Source of the DNA: JALORV01 sp963712485
GTDB lineage: Bacteria; Pseudomonadota; Gammaproteobacteria; Burkholderiales; Burkholderiaceae_F
Direction: 5' to 3'
DNA length: 64,000 nt
Assembly: GCA_963712485.1 (NCBI GenBank)
Contig: CAVQID010000060.1
Span: 181,913-245,912 of the forward strand
Part shown: positions 8,700 to 19,704 of the stretch, piece after piece
Numbering within the stretch: the first letter of the stretch is position 1
Layout: every line of letters begins with the position of its first letter
Translations under genes and position numbers: made by a program
The notes under the pieces: generated by a model
The model's input: the letters and a program-made list of their open reading frames with translations, nothing else
Database searches by the model: none
What the model was told of the DNA's origin: nothing

Positions 8700-9594
8700 T
8701 TGGCGTATGATGGACTGGTTAGCGACCTGCGGTCCGGACCGGAATGTCCGCATCGAGGTGGAGAGATGCAGTCGCTCGTCCCAGCGCAGTGATGTCCTCA
8801 GCTGCAGGCTGATCCATAGCTCGGTCGGGGCATGTCGAGTCGTTCGATGATCGGGCGATCAAATAGACGCCGCCTGTACGGATATGGAGCTGAACGACAT
8901 CTAGGATGACGATCCCCGCCTCGCCCGTGGAGATCTCCTGCGGCACATCCGACGAGGAAAGACGATGGCGCGCATGTGACAGTGCCGGACGAGCGACTAG
9001 AGATGGATATGCGGTTCGGACTGAAGGGCGAGTCGTCCAATTTCTTGCGCGCTTCATCAAATCTCACGGTTTCAGTCTCGGATCCAGGTAGCGCTTGCCC
9101 TTCGTCAAGCGATTCCGAGTCCCATCGTCATAGCGGCGCGATCCGTGGTCCGGAAGCCCTCATCGGGAAAAACGATGGATGTTCGAACCTGAACGGTTTC
9201 ACTCTCTGACGGTAGCGCCTTTCCGTTCGGTAGGCCAGCGCGCTATCTCGTAGCGCGTCTCGGGGCGAAGAACGGCGAACCAGCGGCCTTGCCCGCGAGA
9301 TAGACCGCGGGCGCTTCGCCACGCTGCGCCTGCGATCGATCACATTCAAGCCGACGAGGGTCTTGCCTGCGCCAGGTACCTCGGTAACGAACACGATGGA
9401 GTTCTCTCACGTCGCGCCTGGAGCGTTCGACTGACTTCTTCAACGCTGACCGAGGTCTCGCGCAGGTTCCTGGCGCCTGCATCGTTGCGCGAGATCGCCT
9501 CGACCGTGTGTCTTGAAAACAGCAATCGCGCCGCTTCGATGATTGTCGGCGTCGGTTGGTAAGGCGATGCTCACCACGCCAAGCCATCAAATGT
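8700..9594 (-). pseudogene. DUF2075 (Schlafen-like helicase) relic, multiply frameshifted
   Basis: Pieces of a DUF2075 helicase can be followed in order across several frames. Near 9560-9450: PTPTIIEAARLLF and AISRNDAGARNLRETS. At 9394-9335: VFVTEVPGAGKTLVGLNV. Near 9310-9240: AVYLAG and GPLV. Near 8950: GQEISTGEAG. Near 8750: MRTFRSGPQVAN. The P-loop reads EVPGAGKT where the family has GVPGAGKT, losing the first Gly of Walker A. No start or stop can be assigned and at least five frame changes are needed. DUF2075 proteins occur in anti-phage islands. This copy is almost certainly non-functional. Confidence 0.68.
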
Positions 9595-9596
9595 TG

Positions 9597-10400
9597 GATC
9601 CGTGTTTTTAGTGGATTTAGTTTCAGCTCGAAGTAACGGACGCTTGCCTCCAGTGCCGTTAGCGCTTCCTCTGCTTCGCCAAAGGACTTGAAGAAAAGAA
9701 CGAAGTCATCGACGTGACGGTATCCGAGAATTTTCTTGTGAAGATGCTTCTCCAGTCGGCTATCGATTGCACAAGCTACGATTTCCGCGACGATGTGTGA
9801 TGAATCCGGACCTATCGGGATTCCAATCGTCTGTCCGTGTTGAGCGGCTTGCAACGCTTTATCAATCCGGTTTCCCAGAAGCTTTGCATTAAACCTCTGC
9901 GACTTGGCCTTTGCTTTGCCATATAAAGCCCAAGGGATTGAGTGTGTGTACAGCGAGGGAAAGAATTGGGAAATATCAGACGTCAGAACGTATCTTGCTT
10001 CCGCTGAGAACTGCAGTCGCTTCTCGTACAGCGCAGTGTGAGGAGTGATATGGATCGCACGGCCATCGGCGTTTGAGAAAGATGGAGTACTCAATGACAA
10101 GGAAGAGGTTTTGCAATGGCGTTCAATTGCACGCCAATCTCTTGCGATAACGTCGGCGATCTCTAATTGAGCAAAAGGATTGGGTATCGAAATTGGTCGC
10201 CTCGAATGACGTGACCGCGCAACGCTGAAATGCTGCGGTCGTGTCCCAGAGCCGTACTCTCCAAGCGTCTTTGAATTCTTGGCTTTGTTGAAGGCTTTGC
10301 GTATTGGTACGACGCGATCGGCGAAACTCTGAGAGGAAAAACAAGGAGGTGACTGGAGCGGGAGGTATCCAAACTCAAGAAGATCCTTCGTCTTGCTCAC
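9597..10400 (-). pseudogene. defence-type reverse transcriptase, truncated
   Basis: The N-terminal ~268 residues of an RNA-directed DNA polymerase of the prokaryotic UG/DRT type. Visible: GYLPLQSPPCFSSQSFA at the N-terminus, motif A TSDISQFFPSLYTHSIPWAL (about 140-159), motif B GQTIGIPIGPDSS (about 189-201), and motif C YRHVDDFVLFF (about 227-237). The catalytic Asp pair is kept, but the usual YxDD reads HVDD. After KLNPLKTRI the sequence turns abruptly into DUF2075-like sequence, so the thumb and C-terminus are missing. Base composition is clearly lower in G+C than its neighbours, suggesting transfer. The gene starts 83 bp downstream of the glnS stop, on the same strand. Confidence 0.75.
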
Positions 10401-10482
10401 TCTGTTCCCCGATGATTGTGCATCGACCGCACGGCTACAGGCAAATGCCCGCGTTGACTGTCGACCTTGGAGCGCGACGTGT

Positions 10483-12598
<2,116 letters not shown>

Positions 12599-12837
12599 GC
12601 TTTGTGTAATCGGAGTGTCATCCGATTGTAGCCACGGACATTGCATCGCAACACGCGCTGTGTCAGGCGATGCGCGCGAACAACAGGGGCGAAAGCGGCG
12701 TCCGGAGCGCGTTCCGGACCCGCTTCAGCCCCTGTTACGCGGTTTTCGGTGCCTGGTTCTTGGCGGAATTGCCCTCCAGCGCGCTGCGGAACTCCTCGAT
12801 CGTCGCGGTGCGGCCGTGCACGCTGGCAACGCACTCA

Positions 12838-13296
12838 CTAATGCCAGTCGCCGATCTTGAGGTCGTCGGGCGCAGGCCTGCCCTGGCCGCTCTCGACGAG
12901 TTCCCTGAGGCTGAGGAGGAACGTTGCCCACTTCGTGCTGCAGTGGGCGGTGAACTCCACTTCCTCGCGCCAGTTGCGGTGCCCGAACAGCACGACGGTG
13001 TAGCCGTCGTTGCGGGAAAGAGAAAAGTCGACTTCGGTGCCGACCCATTCCTCAGGTCCGCCCTTGACGCGCCAACGCACACGCTCGTCGGGGGTCAGTT
13101 CGAGCACGTCCATGTCGAACCCTCCGATCTCGTCTCCGCCTGGCGTGTGGAAGCGAAAGGCAATGGTTCCGCCGACTTTCGAGTCGCCGGTCGTTGCCTT
13201 TGTCCACCAGCCCGCCAGGCCGTCGATCGTCGAAAGCGCCGAGTAGACCTTCGAGGCAGGCGCCTTGATTCCAACTCTGTGAACGATATCCACCAT
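12838..13296 (-). CDS. SRPBCC (AHSA1-like) ligand-binding protein
   Basis: 152-residue START/Bet v1-like protein of the AHSA1 type. It opens with VDIVHRVGIKAPASKVYSAL and has the conserved LAGWWT segment, GGTIAFRF, and the closing helix STKWATFLLSLRELVESGQG. Such proteins form a hydrophobic cavity, and small bacterial members often sit beside a dedicated transcription factor. A good ribosome site (CAGGAG) precedes the ATG at 13294-13296. It lies 14 bp after the propeller gene, so the two are probably co-transcribed, with the HTH regulator at 14019-15238 upstream. Ligand unknown. Confidence 0.85.
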   Translation of the reverse strand: MVDIVHRVGIKAPASKVYSALSTIDGLAGWWTKATTGDSKVGGTIAFRFHTPGGDEIGGFDMDVLELTPDERVRWRVKGGPEEWVGTEVDFSLSRNDGYTVVLFGHRNWREEVEFTAHCSTKWATFLLSLRELVESGQGRPAPDDLKIGDWH

Positions 13297-13310
13297 CTTT
13301 GATCTCCTGG

Positions 13311-13970
13311 TCAGGGTTTCGGGCGGCGCACGGCGCGCACTTTGCCGCTCGCTCCGCCGCCGCAATAGAAGAGGCTTGCGCCGTCCGACTCGAGCCCGCT
13401 GACGCCGGTGCCGCGCGGCATCTCGAGCCGCTCGAGCACGGCGCCGCTTTGCGGGTCGATGTGCCGGAGTTCGCTCTCGTCGCCTTCCCACGTGCCGTGC
13501 CACAGCTCGCCGTCGACCCACGTCACGCCGGTGACGAAGCGGTTCGACTCGATCGTGCGCAGGATGGCGCCCGTTGCCGGATCGATCCGGTGGATCTTGC
13601 GATCGCGGTACTGCCCGACCCACAGGCTGCCCTCGGCCCAGGTGAGGCCCGAGTCCTGGCCGTGGCCCGGCGCCGGAATCGACGCGACGACATCGCCCGT
13701 GGCGGGATCGATCTTGTCGATGCGCGCTTCGGCGATCTGGTAGAGGTACGTGCCGTCGAACGCGGTGCCCGCGTCGCCGGCGCGATCGAGTGTGCGTGCG
13801 ACTTCGCCACTCGCCGGATCGAACGCGATCAGCCGGGATCCGGTCGCGGCCCAGACGCGACGGCCGTCGTGCGTGACACCGTGAATCTGCTCGGCACCCG
13901 CGAAGGGGCCGTACTCGCGCACGATCTCGGCCGCTCGCGCTTCCTTCGCCTTCTTCATTGTGCTGCTCAT
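13311..13970 (-). CDS. beta-propeller protein (glutaminyl cyclase/Vgb-like)
   Basis: 219-residue protein built of repeated propeller blades of the form LIAFDPASGEVART, KIDPATGDVVASI, RIDPATGAILRTI and HIDPQSGAVLERL. Each blade carries a xxDPxTGxv strand-turn, as in glutaminyl-peptide cyclotransferase-like and virginiamycin lyase-like folds. There is no signal peptide, so it is probably cytoplasmic. An AAGGAG site sits 7 bp before the ATG at 13970. It is followed closely by the SRPBCC gene and preceded by an HTH regulator gene on the same strand. Enzyme activity cannot be assigned from sequence alone. Confidence 0.78.
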   Translation of the reverse strand: MSSTMKKAKEARAAEIVREYGPFAGAEQIHGVTHDGRRVWAATGSRLIAFDPASGEVARTLDRAGDAGTAFDGTYLYQIAEARIDKIDPATGDVVASIPAPGHGQDSGLTWAEGSLWVGQYRDRKIHRIDPATGAILRTIESNRFVTGVTWVDGELWHGTWEGDESELRHIDPQSGAVLERLEMPRGTGVSGLESDGASLFYCGGGASGKVRAVRRPKP

Positions 13971-14018
13971 CGATTGACTCCTTTGCGGCGCGCTGCATGA
14001 CGACGCCGTGAGAGCAAT

Positions 14019-15238
14019 CTAATCGAGCGGCAGCGCAGCGGGGAGTAACAAGATCGTCGTGAATCCGGCGAGCGGCGGCGCGAGCCAGCGCTTTGCGCGC
14101 GCACGGCCGATCGACCGCACCCGGCCAGCTTCCTCCAGCTCGACGAGCGCACGCTGCACCGTGCGCTGGCTGGCGCCGAGTGCCAGCGCGATGGCCGACG
14201 TGGACCACGCCGCGCCGTCGGCGAGCAGCGCCAGCAGCGACGCCTGATCGCCGTCGATCGGCGGCACCAGGACGACGACTGTCTGCTCGGCCCGAGGCAC
14301 GAGCGCGTATCCGCGCTCGGTGGCCTCGATGCGAGCCAGCGGCGCGGCGATTGCACGCAGGCGGCCCAGCTCGACGCGCAGGCGCGCCCGATGCGTTTCG
14401 TTCGGGCGGCGGGTGCGAAACGCGCGCGCGATCAGCTCGTTCCGATCGACATCGCCTGGCCATGCTTCGGCAAGCGCGCGCGCCAGCGCAAACAGCACCG
14501 GCCGGCGCGCGAGCGGCAGCCAGTTCGGGCTAGCGTGCAGGCCGCGACGGCAGGCGTCGACGACGAGCGCGCCCGAGGCGAGGAGCGCTTCGACTTCGTC
14601 GAGGCGCAGCAGCTGCTCGTGGCCGGAGTCGATGCGCCGCGCGGCGGGGCGATCGAGCGCGGCGCGCGCTTCGGCCACTTCGGCGACGAGCGCAGGCACG
14701 CGTGCGAGTTCGGCCGCTTCGCGCGCGCGGGCGAGCGCCGCCTGCGCCGGTGCCGTGCGCAGCGAGCGCAACGCGAGTTCGGCCGTGGCCAGCTCGGCCA
14801 CCGCCCGCAGCGTCGGTGGCGCGCCGCTCGTGTCGATTCCGATCAGCGCGGAGGCGGCCTCGTCGAGCCGGCCGAGCAGCAGCAGCCGGCGCGCCGCGAT
14901 CAGACGCGCATGCAGCGCGTTGGCACGATCGGCCCGCGCCTCGAGCGAGGCCGCCGCGGCCAGCAGCCGCGCGGCGAGCCGTGCAGGTCGCGCATCGCGA
15001 GCGCCACCTCGGCTTCGGCGACGACACAGCGGGCGCGCGCCAGTTCCTCGTGGGCGCCGAAGCCGCGCGCGGCGCGCCGCAGCAGGTCGCGGGCACGCGG
15101 GTGTTCGCCGAGCTGCGCCATCGCGATGCCGCGCAGCGCGAGCGCCGGCGGGTCGTCGCGCAGCGCGACACGCTTGAGGGCGCCGAGCGCGTCGCCGGCG
15201 ACGAGGGCGCGCGCGGCCGCGGCGATCAGGGAGTCCAT
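14019..15238 (-). CDS. HTH transcriptional regulator with helical repeat N-terminus (frameshift near 14985)
   Basis: About 406 residues once a frameshift near 14985 is bridged. The N-terminal two thirds are Ala/Arg-rich antiparallel helices resembling TPR-type repeats (MDSLIAAAARALVAGDALG onward). The C-terminus carries a winged-helix domain (about 335-395: TSAIALALGASQRTVQRALVELEEAGRVRS), unusual because most regulators put the HTH first. A second possible winged domain (RTRRPNETHRARLRVELGRL) precedes it. It probably controls the propeller and SRPBCC genes directly downstream on the same strand. Effector unknown. The break in the Ala-rich part may be a base-calling error. Confidence 0.65.
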
Positions 15239-15348
15239 GACGAAAGGCTACCGGCTGATCACGACCGGACGCGCCGTCTTGCGTGATCGCTGACTGCCCT
15301 GAAGTCCGTACCATCGGGCAGCGAGGATTCTTTTGAAGGAGAGCTGTC

Positions 15349-15624
15349 ATGTGCCGCAACATCCGGACCCTGTTCAACTTCGAACCGCCTGCCACCGAAG
15401 CCGAGATTCGCGACGCGTCGCTGCAGTTCGTCCGCAAGCTGAGCGGCTTCACCGCGCCATCCAGGGCGAACGAAGCCGCGTTCGCCCGCGCGGTGGAGGA
15501 GGTCGCCGCCGCCGCGGGCAGGCTGATGCAGTCGCTGGTCACGAACGCCGAGCCGCGCAGCCGCGAGGTGGAAGCGGCCAAGGCGCGAGAACGGTCGGCG
15601 TTTCGTTTCGGAGGCAACGGCTGA
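15349..15624 (+). CDS. DUF2277 family protein
   Basis: 91-residue small cytoplasmic protein matching DUF2277 along its full length: MCRNIRTLFNFEPPATEAEI, then LQFVRKLSGFTAPSRANEAAF, and the closing RSREVEAAKARERSAFRFG. The family is widespread in proteobacteria and actinobacteria with no assigned function; the invariant MCRNI start suggests a structural or metal-related role for the Cys. GGAGAG lies 7 bp upstream of the ATG. It is divergent from the HTH regulator gene and followed by a GC-rich hairpin. Confidence 0.9.
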   Translation: MCRNIRTLFNFEPPATEAEIRDASLQFVRKLSGFTAPSRANEAAFARAVEEVAAAAGRLMQSLVTNAEPRSREVEAAKARERSAFRFGGNG

Positions 15625-15629
15625 GGCTT

Positions 15630-15650
15630 GCGGCGCTCCGAGAGCGCCGC
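15630..15650 (+). terminator. possible terminator hairpin after the DUF2277 gene
   Basis: A perfect 9-bp stem (GCGGCGCTC / GAGCGCCGC) with a 3-base loop, 6 bp after the DUF2277 stop. It lacks the T-run of a strong intrinsic terminator, so it may only stabilise the mRNA 3' end. Confidence 0.35.
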
Positions 15651-15804
15651 TGTGAAGAGTGCGTTTCAGCTCAGAAGCCGAAGCCGACGCCGGCCAACGA
15701 TCCGCTGAACGCCATGTTGAACACCCAGGGTGGCGGACTCGGACCGATACGCCAGGTGCTGCGCCGACCGGCGCGTCGCGCCGGTCGACGGGCAGTGGTC
15801 CCGC

Positions 15805-17187
15805 TCAACGCGCTGCGGCTTGACCCTTCGGCAGGGGTTGGAGGTACATCGCAGCCGCCCGCGCGCCGATCCTGCGTCCCAGCGCGAGTCCGTCTTCGCA
15901 CGCGCTACGGAAGTGGATGCCCGCATAGACGCGTGAGTCCGCGCTTTCGCGTGCTGCCTGCGAAAAGCTGGTGAAGGAGCGCTTGATGTTGGCGAAGGGC
16001 GGCCCGCTCGTGATCGAAACCGGAACCTGATCGGTGCCCAGCACGCTGGCGAGCACCACTGCCGCTGCACCGCTGAAGATGCTTTGCGTGGAGGGGTACT
16101 CGGAAACCGCCGGTGTGTTCTGCTGGCTGTTCCAGGACGCATCCGCGATGGTCCCATCGTTGCCGTCGGTATCGGCCTCGCGGATGGCAGTGACGGGACG
16201 CCACAGGTCGTAGACGTACCGGATCTTGAAGCCGGAGATGAAGCCGTCGGCCATCGCCAGGGAAACGAGGCCCAGAAGTCGAGCGCTGTCCAACGCGTCG
16301 AGGCGGCGTTCTTCGGCGGCGGCCCGAGTGAGCCGATACCACGAGGAAGGTCCCTCGTACCAGAAGCGCGCGATGTCAGTCTGCTCGGGGGTGCGCACCG
16401 TGCTGACCTGTCCGCCGATGGCCTTCGTCTCGTTGAAGTCTTTCGCGTAGGCCACGCTGTTCAGCGCAGGCGGTCCGGGCAGCCAGAACTGCGAGGCCGA
16501 AAGCAAGGTGAAGGGTGTGACGTTGCCCCAGCCGGGGAGGGTCGACGCGGCCATGCCCGGCGCAAGTTTCGGATCCTTGATCGGCGGGTTGGGCGGATCG
16601 GGGTTCGGATGCGGGCGCCACTTGCCGGGCGCGGTCGACGGGGTGTACGGCGCACTCTTTGTCGCGCCATCGTCCTTGCGCAGCGTCAGCATCGCCTCTG
16701 CGGCCGCGGTGCCGACGGCCACACCGCGAGTCCGCGCGGTTTCGTCAGCCACTGCGGCGAGGGCCGCCTTGTAGGCCGCCTCGATCTGCGCAAGTCCCTC
16801 CGCTTTCTGAGGCGGCGCGCCGAAGCTGGGGATGACGCTGGCCAACACCGTGTAGGAGGCTGCTGCGACCGCGGCGTCGGGTGAGGCGCCCGCTTGCCCG
16901 GAGCCTTCGAAGTAGTAATGCGCGTAGCGCGGCGTGATTGCGTTCAGCGCGTCATGGACCGCGCCCTGGACCATCGCAATGGTGCGCGTGATCTGAATGT
17001 TGTTCTGTCCGCCCGCGGTCGCGGCCTTTGCCGCGATGTCGTTCCACTTCAGGACCTCGTTGGCTGCGGCAGGTTGAAGGCTAGCTGTCGCGAGCAGGAC
17101 GCCGGCCAGCGCGCTGTACAGCAATTTGTTTCCACGCACACTCTTGCGTGAGGCAAACAGGGCTCGAATCGCAGTCGATCTGCACAT
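15805..17187 (-). CDS. vanadium-dependent haloperoxidase-like protein, active-site His replaced
   Basis: 460-residue secreted protein of the vanadium haloperoxidase / PAP2 superfamily. After the signal peptide (LLYSALAGVLLATASLQPAAA) it shows the three vanadate/phosphate-binding blocks: KIRYVYDLWRPVTAI, EYPSTQSIFSGAAA and SRVYAGIHF. In the middle block family members usually have PSxHS, with His as the acid-base residue next to the oxyanion; here it is Gln (CAA). The second copy in this window (60040-61386) keeps PSTHS. The start at 17185-17187 is chosen because a GGGAA site precedes it and the signal peptide follows. Peroxidase activity is doubtful given the Gln. Confidence 0.85.
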   Translation of the reverse strand: MCRSTAIRALFASRKSVRGNKLLYSALAGVLLATASLQPAAANEVLKWNDIAAKAATAGGQNNIQITRTIAMVQGAVHDALNAITPRYAHYYFEGSGQAGASPDAAVAAASYTVLASVIPSFGAPPQKAEGLAQIEAAYKAALAAVADETARTRGVAVGTAAAEAMLTLRKDDGATKSAPYTPSTAPGKWRPHPNPDPPNPPIKDPKLAPGMAASTLPGWGNVTPFTLLSASQFWLPGPPALNSVAYAKDFNETKAIGGQVSTVRTPEQTDIARFWYEGPSSWYRLTRAAAEERRLDALDSARLLGLVSLAMADGFISGFKIRYVYDLWRPVTAIREADTDGNDGTIADASWNSQQNTPAVSEYPSTQSIFSGAAAVVLASVLGTDQVPVSITSGPPFANIKRSFTSFSQAARESADSRVYAGIHFRSACEDGLALGRRIGARAAAMYLQPLPKGQAAAR

Positions 17188-17326
17188 GACGATTTCCCGG
17201 ATGGAAGGGTCGAAGAGAGTGCGCCGGTTCGGTGCCAATGGCAATAGCAAAATCGTCGTTGCGGCCGTCGGCCGTTCGGGAACCGGGAGGCATCGGTGGT
17301 TGAGTGCCGGCCGGTGAAATTTGCGG

Positions 17327-18670
17327 TTAGCGCGTGATCAGAAAGTCGAGCGCGAGCACGTAAAGCGCAGAGACCGCGAGCTGCACGACGACTACCGGCA
17401 CGCCGTAGCGCATGAAGCCGACGAAGGACACCGGGCGTCCTTCCTGGGCGCAGATTCCGACGCTCACAACGTTGGCCGATGCGCCGATCAGCGTCGCGTT
17501 GCCGCCGAGCGTGCCGCCGAACATCATCGCGACGAACAGCGGCAGCGTGGCCGCGGGCCATGCGGTGAATGTCGGATCGAGCGCCTGCTCGGGCACGATC
17601 TCGGCGATGATCAGGTAACTCTTCGCCACGAACAGCATCGCGGCGACGACCGGGATGTTGGCGAGCAGCGTCGAGGCCAGGCCGACGCCGACCAGCATCA
17701 CGAGCGCCACGATCAGCGTGCGCGTGCCGAACACCTGGTACAGCTGGTTCGAGAAGCTTTGCAGGATGCCGGTCTTGTTGAAGGCTTCGACCAGCGCAAA
17801 CAGCAGCACCAGGAAGAGCAGCGTCTTCCAGTCGACGCGCTTCAACAGATCGCCGACCGGCTCGACCTTCGCGGCCTGCACCACCAGCAACGCGAGCGCG
17901 GCCGCGACGATCGCCACCGCCGGCGGGGTAATGGTCTCCGGAACGTCTTCCCCGAACAGGAACAGCAGGACCATCACCGCCAGCACGAGCAGCGCCTCGG
18001 TGGCGAAAAATGGCCGCGTGATTGCGACGGTCGGCGGCGCGGCGGGCAACTCGCGCTTCAGGTTCCAGATGTCGCGCAACAGCCATGGCAAGAGCGCCGT
18101 CAGAGCGAGCAGCGTCAGCAGGCCGCCCAGGCTCACCTTCTGCAGGTATTCGCCGAAGCTCATGCCGATCGAGCTGCCGACGAGGAAGGTCGCCGGGTCG
18201 CCCACCAGCGTAAGCAGGCCGGCCGTGTTACTGACAATGGCGGTGAGGATCATCGGCGGCACGATGTCGATGTCGAGTTCGCGCGCGACTCGAATGATGA
18301 CCGGCGCAAGCAGCACCACGGTCGTCGCGTTGGGCAGCACGGCGCACAGCATGCCGACCAGGATCACGAGCCCGAGCAGGAAACGCTTGCCGCTGCCGCG
18401 GGTGAAGCGCAGGTAGCGCGTGCCGACCCAGTCGAAAAGTCCCGTGGGTGCGAGCACGCCCGCGACGATCATGCCGCCGAAGAGCAGGGCGATCGGCCCC
18501 CCGGAGTTGTTCGTGATCTTCGCGACGTCTGGCGCCGAGAACACGCCGACGACGATCAACGCAGCCACCCCGAGCAGGGCGGCGAGCACCATATCGACCA
18601 CGTCGAACGCGATCGCAAGGATGACCGCCGCAAACACGACCAGGGTGAAGTTCGTCTGAAACTCGGTCAT
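17327..18670 (-). CDS. SLC13/ArsB-NhaD superfamily ion transporter
   Basis: About 447 residues with 11-12 hydrophobic helices, in the ion transporter superfamily that includes ArsB, NhaD and SLC13 carriers. Two inverted halves are visible. The first re-entrant region carries NATTVVLLAPVI and NTAGLLTLVGDPATFLVGSS; the second carries NIPVVAAMLFV and GGTLGGNATLIGASANVV, the characteristic substrate/ion-binding hairpins. The start at 18668-18670 is 2 bp after the stop of the substrate-binding protein gene, so the two share a transcript. Substrate unknown. No ABC permease or ATPase is adjacent, so pairing with the binding protein may be coincidental. Confidence 0.82.
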   Translation of the reverse strand: MTEFQTNFTLVVFAAVILAIAFDVVDMVLAALLGVAALIVVGVFSAPDVAKITNNSGGPIALLFGGMIVAGVLAPTGLFDWVGTRYLRFTRGSGKRFLLGLVILVGMLCAVLPNATTVVLLAPVIIRVARELDIDIVPPMILTAIVSNTAGLLTLVGDPATFLVGSSIGMSFGEYLQKVSLGGLLTLLALTALLPWLLRDIWNLKRELPAAPPTVAITRPFFATEALLVLAVMVLLFLFGEDVPETITPPAVAIVAAALALLVVQAAKVEPVGDLLKRVDWKTLLFLVLLFALVEAFNKTGILQSFSNQLYQVFGTRTLIVALVMLVGVGLASTLLANIPVVAAMLFVAKSYLIIAEIVPEQALDPTFTAWPAATLPLFVAMMFGGTLGGNATLIGASANVVSVGICAQEGRPVSFVGFMRYGVPVVVVQLAVSALYVLALDFLITR

Positions 18671-18672
18671 GT

Positions 18673-19704
18673 TCAGCGTACCGGCGGCGCGAACAGCAGC
18701 CCGCCATCGGTCCACAGCCGATTTTGGCCGCGCTCCATGCGCAGCGGACTGCCTGCGCCGAGGTTGCGCTCGAAGATTTCGCCGTAATTGCCGCCAGCCT
18801 CGATGACGCGCAGAAACCAGTCTTCGGTCAGGCCGAGTGCGCGGGAGGCCGAGCGGATTTCGTCAACTGACCGGCGCAGGATCAGGTTGTTCGGATCTGC
18901 GAGCGCGCGACGAGTGTTGGCGGCAGTCAGCCCCTGCTGTTCGGCGATGACGAGGACGTTGAGCACCCAGCGCACGATGATGGTCCACTCCTCGTCGCCG
19001 CGGCGTACGACCGGCGCGAGCGGCTCGCGCGAGATCAGCTCGGGCAGGATGTCGTACTGCTCGGCGCCGCCAGGTGCGCGCACACGCAGCGCCCACAGCG
19101 TCGAGTGGTCTGAAGTCAACGCCTGGCAGCGGCCCTCGAAGAATGCCTTCGTCGCCGCCGTCAGCGAGTCGAGAACGAGCGGCGCGTAGGCGATCTTGCG
19201 GCTGGCGAACGTGTCCTCGAGGCGGGCAACATGTGTCGTGCCTTTCACGGCGCAGACGGTCGCGCCCTTGAGATCCTCGAGCCGTCGCGCGCCGCCTGCA
19301 CGAGGCACGATGAACGCCAGGCTGTCGTAGTAGTAGATGCCGGGGAAGGCGAGCCCGATCCCGCCTTCGCGCGCGAGCGTCCAGCTGGTTGTGTGCGACA
19401 GCACGTCGACCTGGCCCGAGAGCAGCAACGGAAAGCGCGCCGCCGGGCTCGCCGGGGTGTACGCGACCTTGGCCGGATCGCCGAGGACCGCGGCTGCCAC
19501 GGCGCGGCAGAAATCGACGTTGAAGCCGCGATAGTGCCCGGAAGCGTCCTTCTCGGCGAAGCCGGCGAGGTTCTCGCCGATACCGCAGCGCAGGACCTGG
19601 TTGTTGCGTACGCGCGCCAGCGTCTCGCTGGCGGCTTGCGCTGCGGGCACCAGCAGGGCGCCGGCGACGGCGACGCATACGGCCGCGATGACCGAGGTCT
19701 TCAA
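18673..19704 (-). CDS. periplasmic amino-acid-type substrate-binding protein
   Basis: 343-residue extracellular solute-binding protein, family 3. The signal peptide (CVAVAGALLVPAAQAAS) is followed by LARVRNNQVLRCGIGENLAGFA and GHYRGFNVDFCRAVAAAVLGD, typical of the general L-amino-acid AapJ/YhdW subgroup. TSWTLAREGGIGLAF and the hinge region GATVCAVKGTTH also match that subgroup. The closing stretch EAGGNYGEIFERNLG is characteristic too. No permease or ATPase partner is adjacent; an ion-transporter-type gene follows 2 bp downstream instead. It may be an orphan receptor or use a remote ABC transporter. Confidence 0.85.
   Translation of the reverse strand: MKTSVIAAVCVAVAGALLVPAAQAASETLARVRNNQVLRCGIGENLAGFAEKDASGHYRGFNVDFCRAVAAAVLGDPAKVAYTPASPAARFPLLLSGQVDVLSHTTSWTLAREGGIGLAFPGIYYYDSLAFIVPRAGGARRLEDLKGATVCAVKGTTHVARLEDTFASRKIAYAPLVLDSLTAATKAFFEGRCQALTSDHSTLWALRVRAPGGAEQYDILPELISREPLAPVVRRGDEEWTIIVRWVLNVLVIAEQQGLTAANTRRALADPNNLILRRSVDEIRSASRALGLTEDWFLRVIEAGGNYGEIFERNLGAGSPLRMERGQNRLWTDGGLLFAPPVR

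Noticed and set aside
12735..12837. Short minus-strand reading (HGRTATIEEFRSALEG) after the SRPBCC gene
   Set aside because: Looks protein-like over about 28 codons but has no ATG or ribosome site and no family; may be a relic, not enough to annotate.
15671..15804. Minus-strand reading ending NMAFSGSLAGVGFGF, like an outer-membrane barrel C-terminus
   Set aside because: Too short, no upstream barrel sequence in any frame; could be a gene remnant but unsupported.
17321..18787. Long plus-strand frame rich in His, Gln, Arg and Asp opposite the ion transporter
   Set aside because: Composition is the mirror of a hydrophobic membrane protein read on the other strand; no family features.
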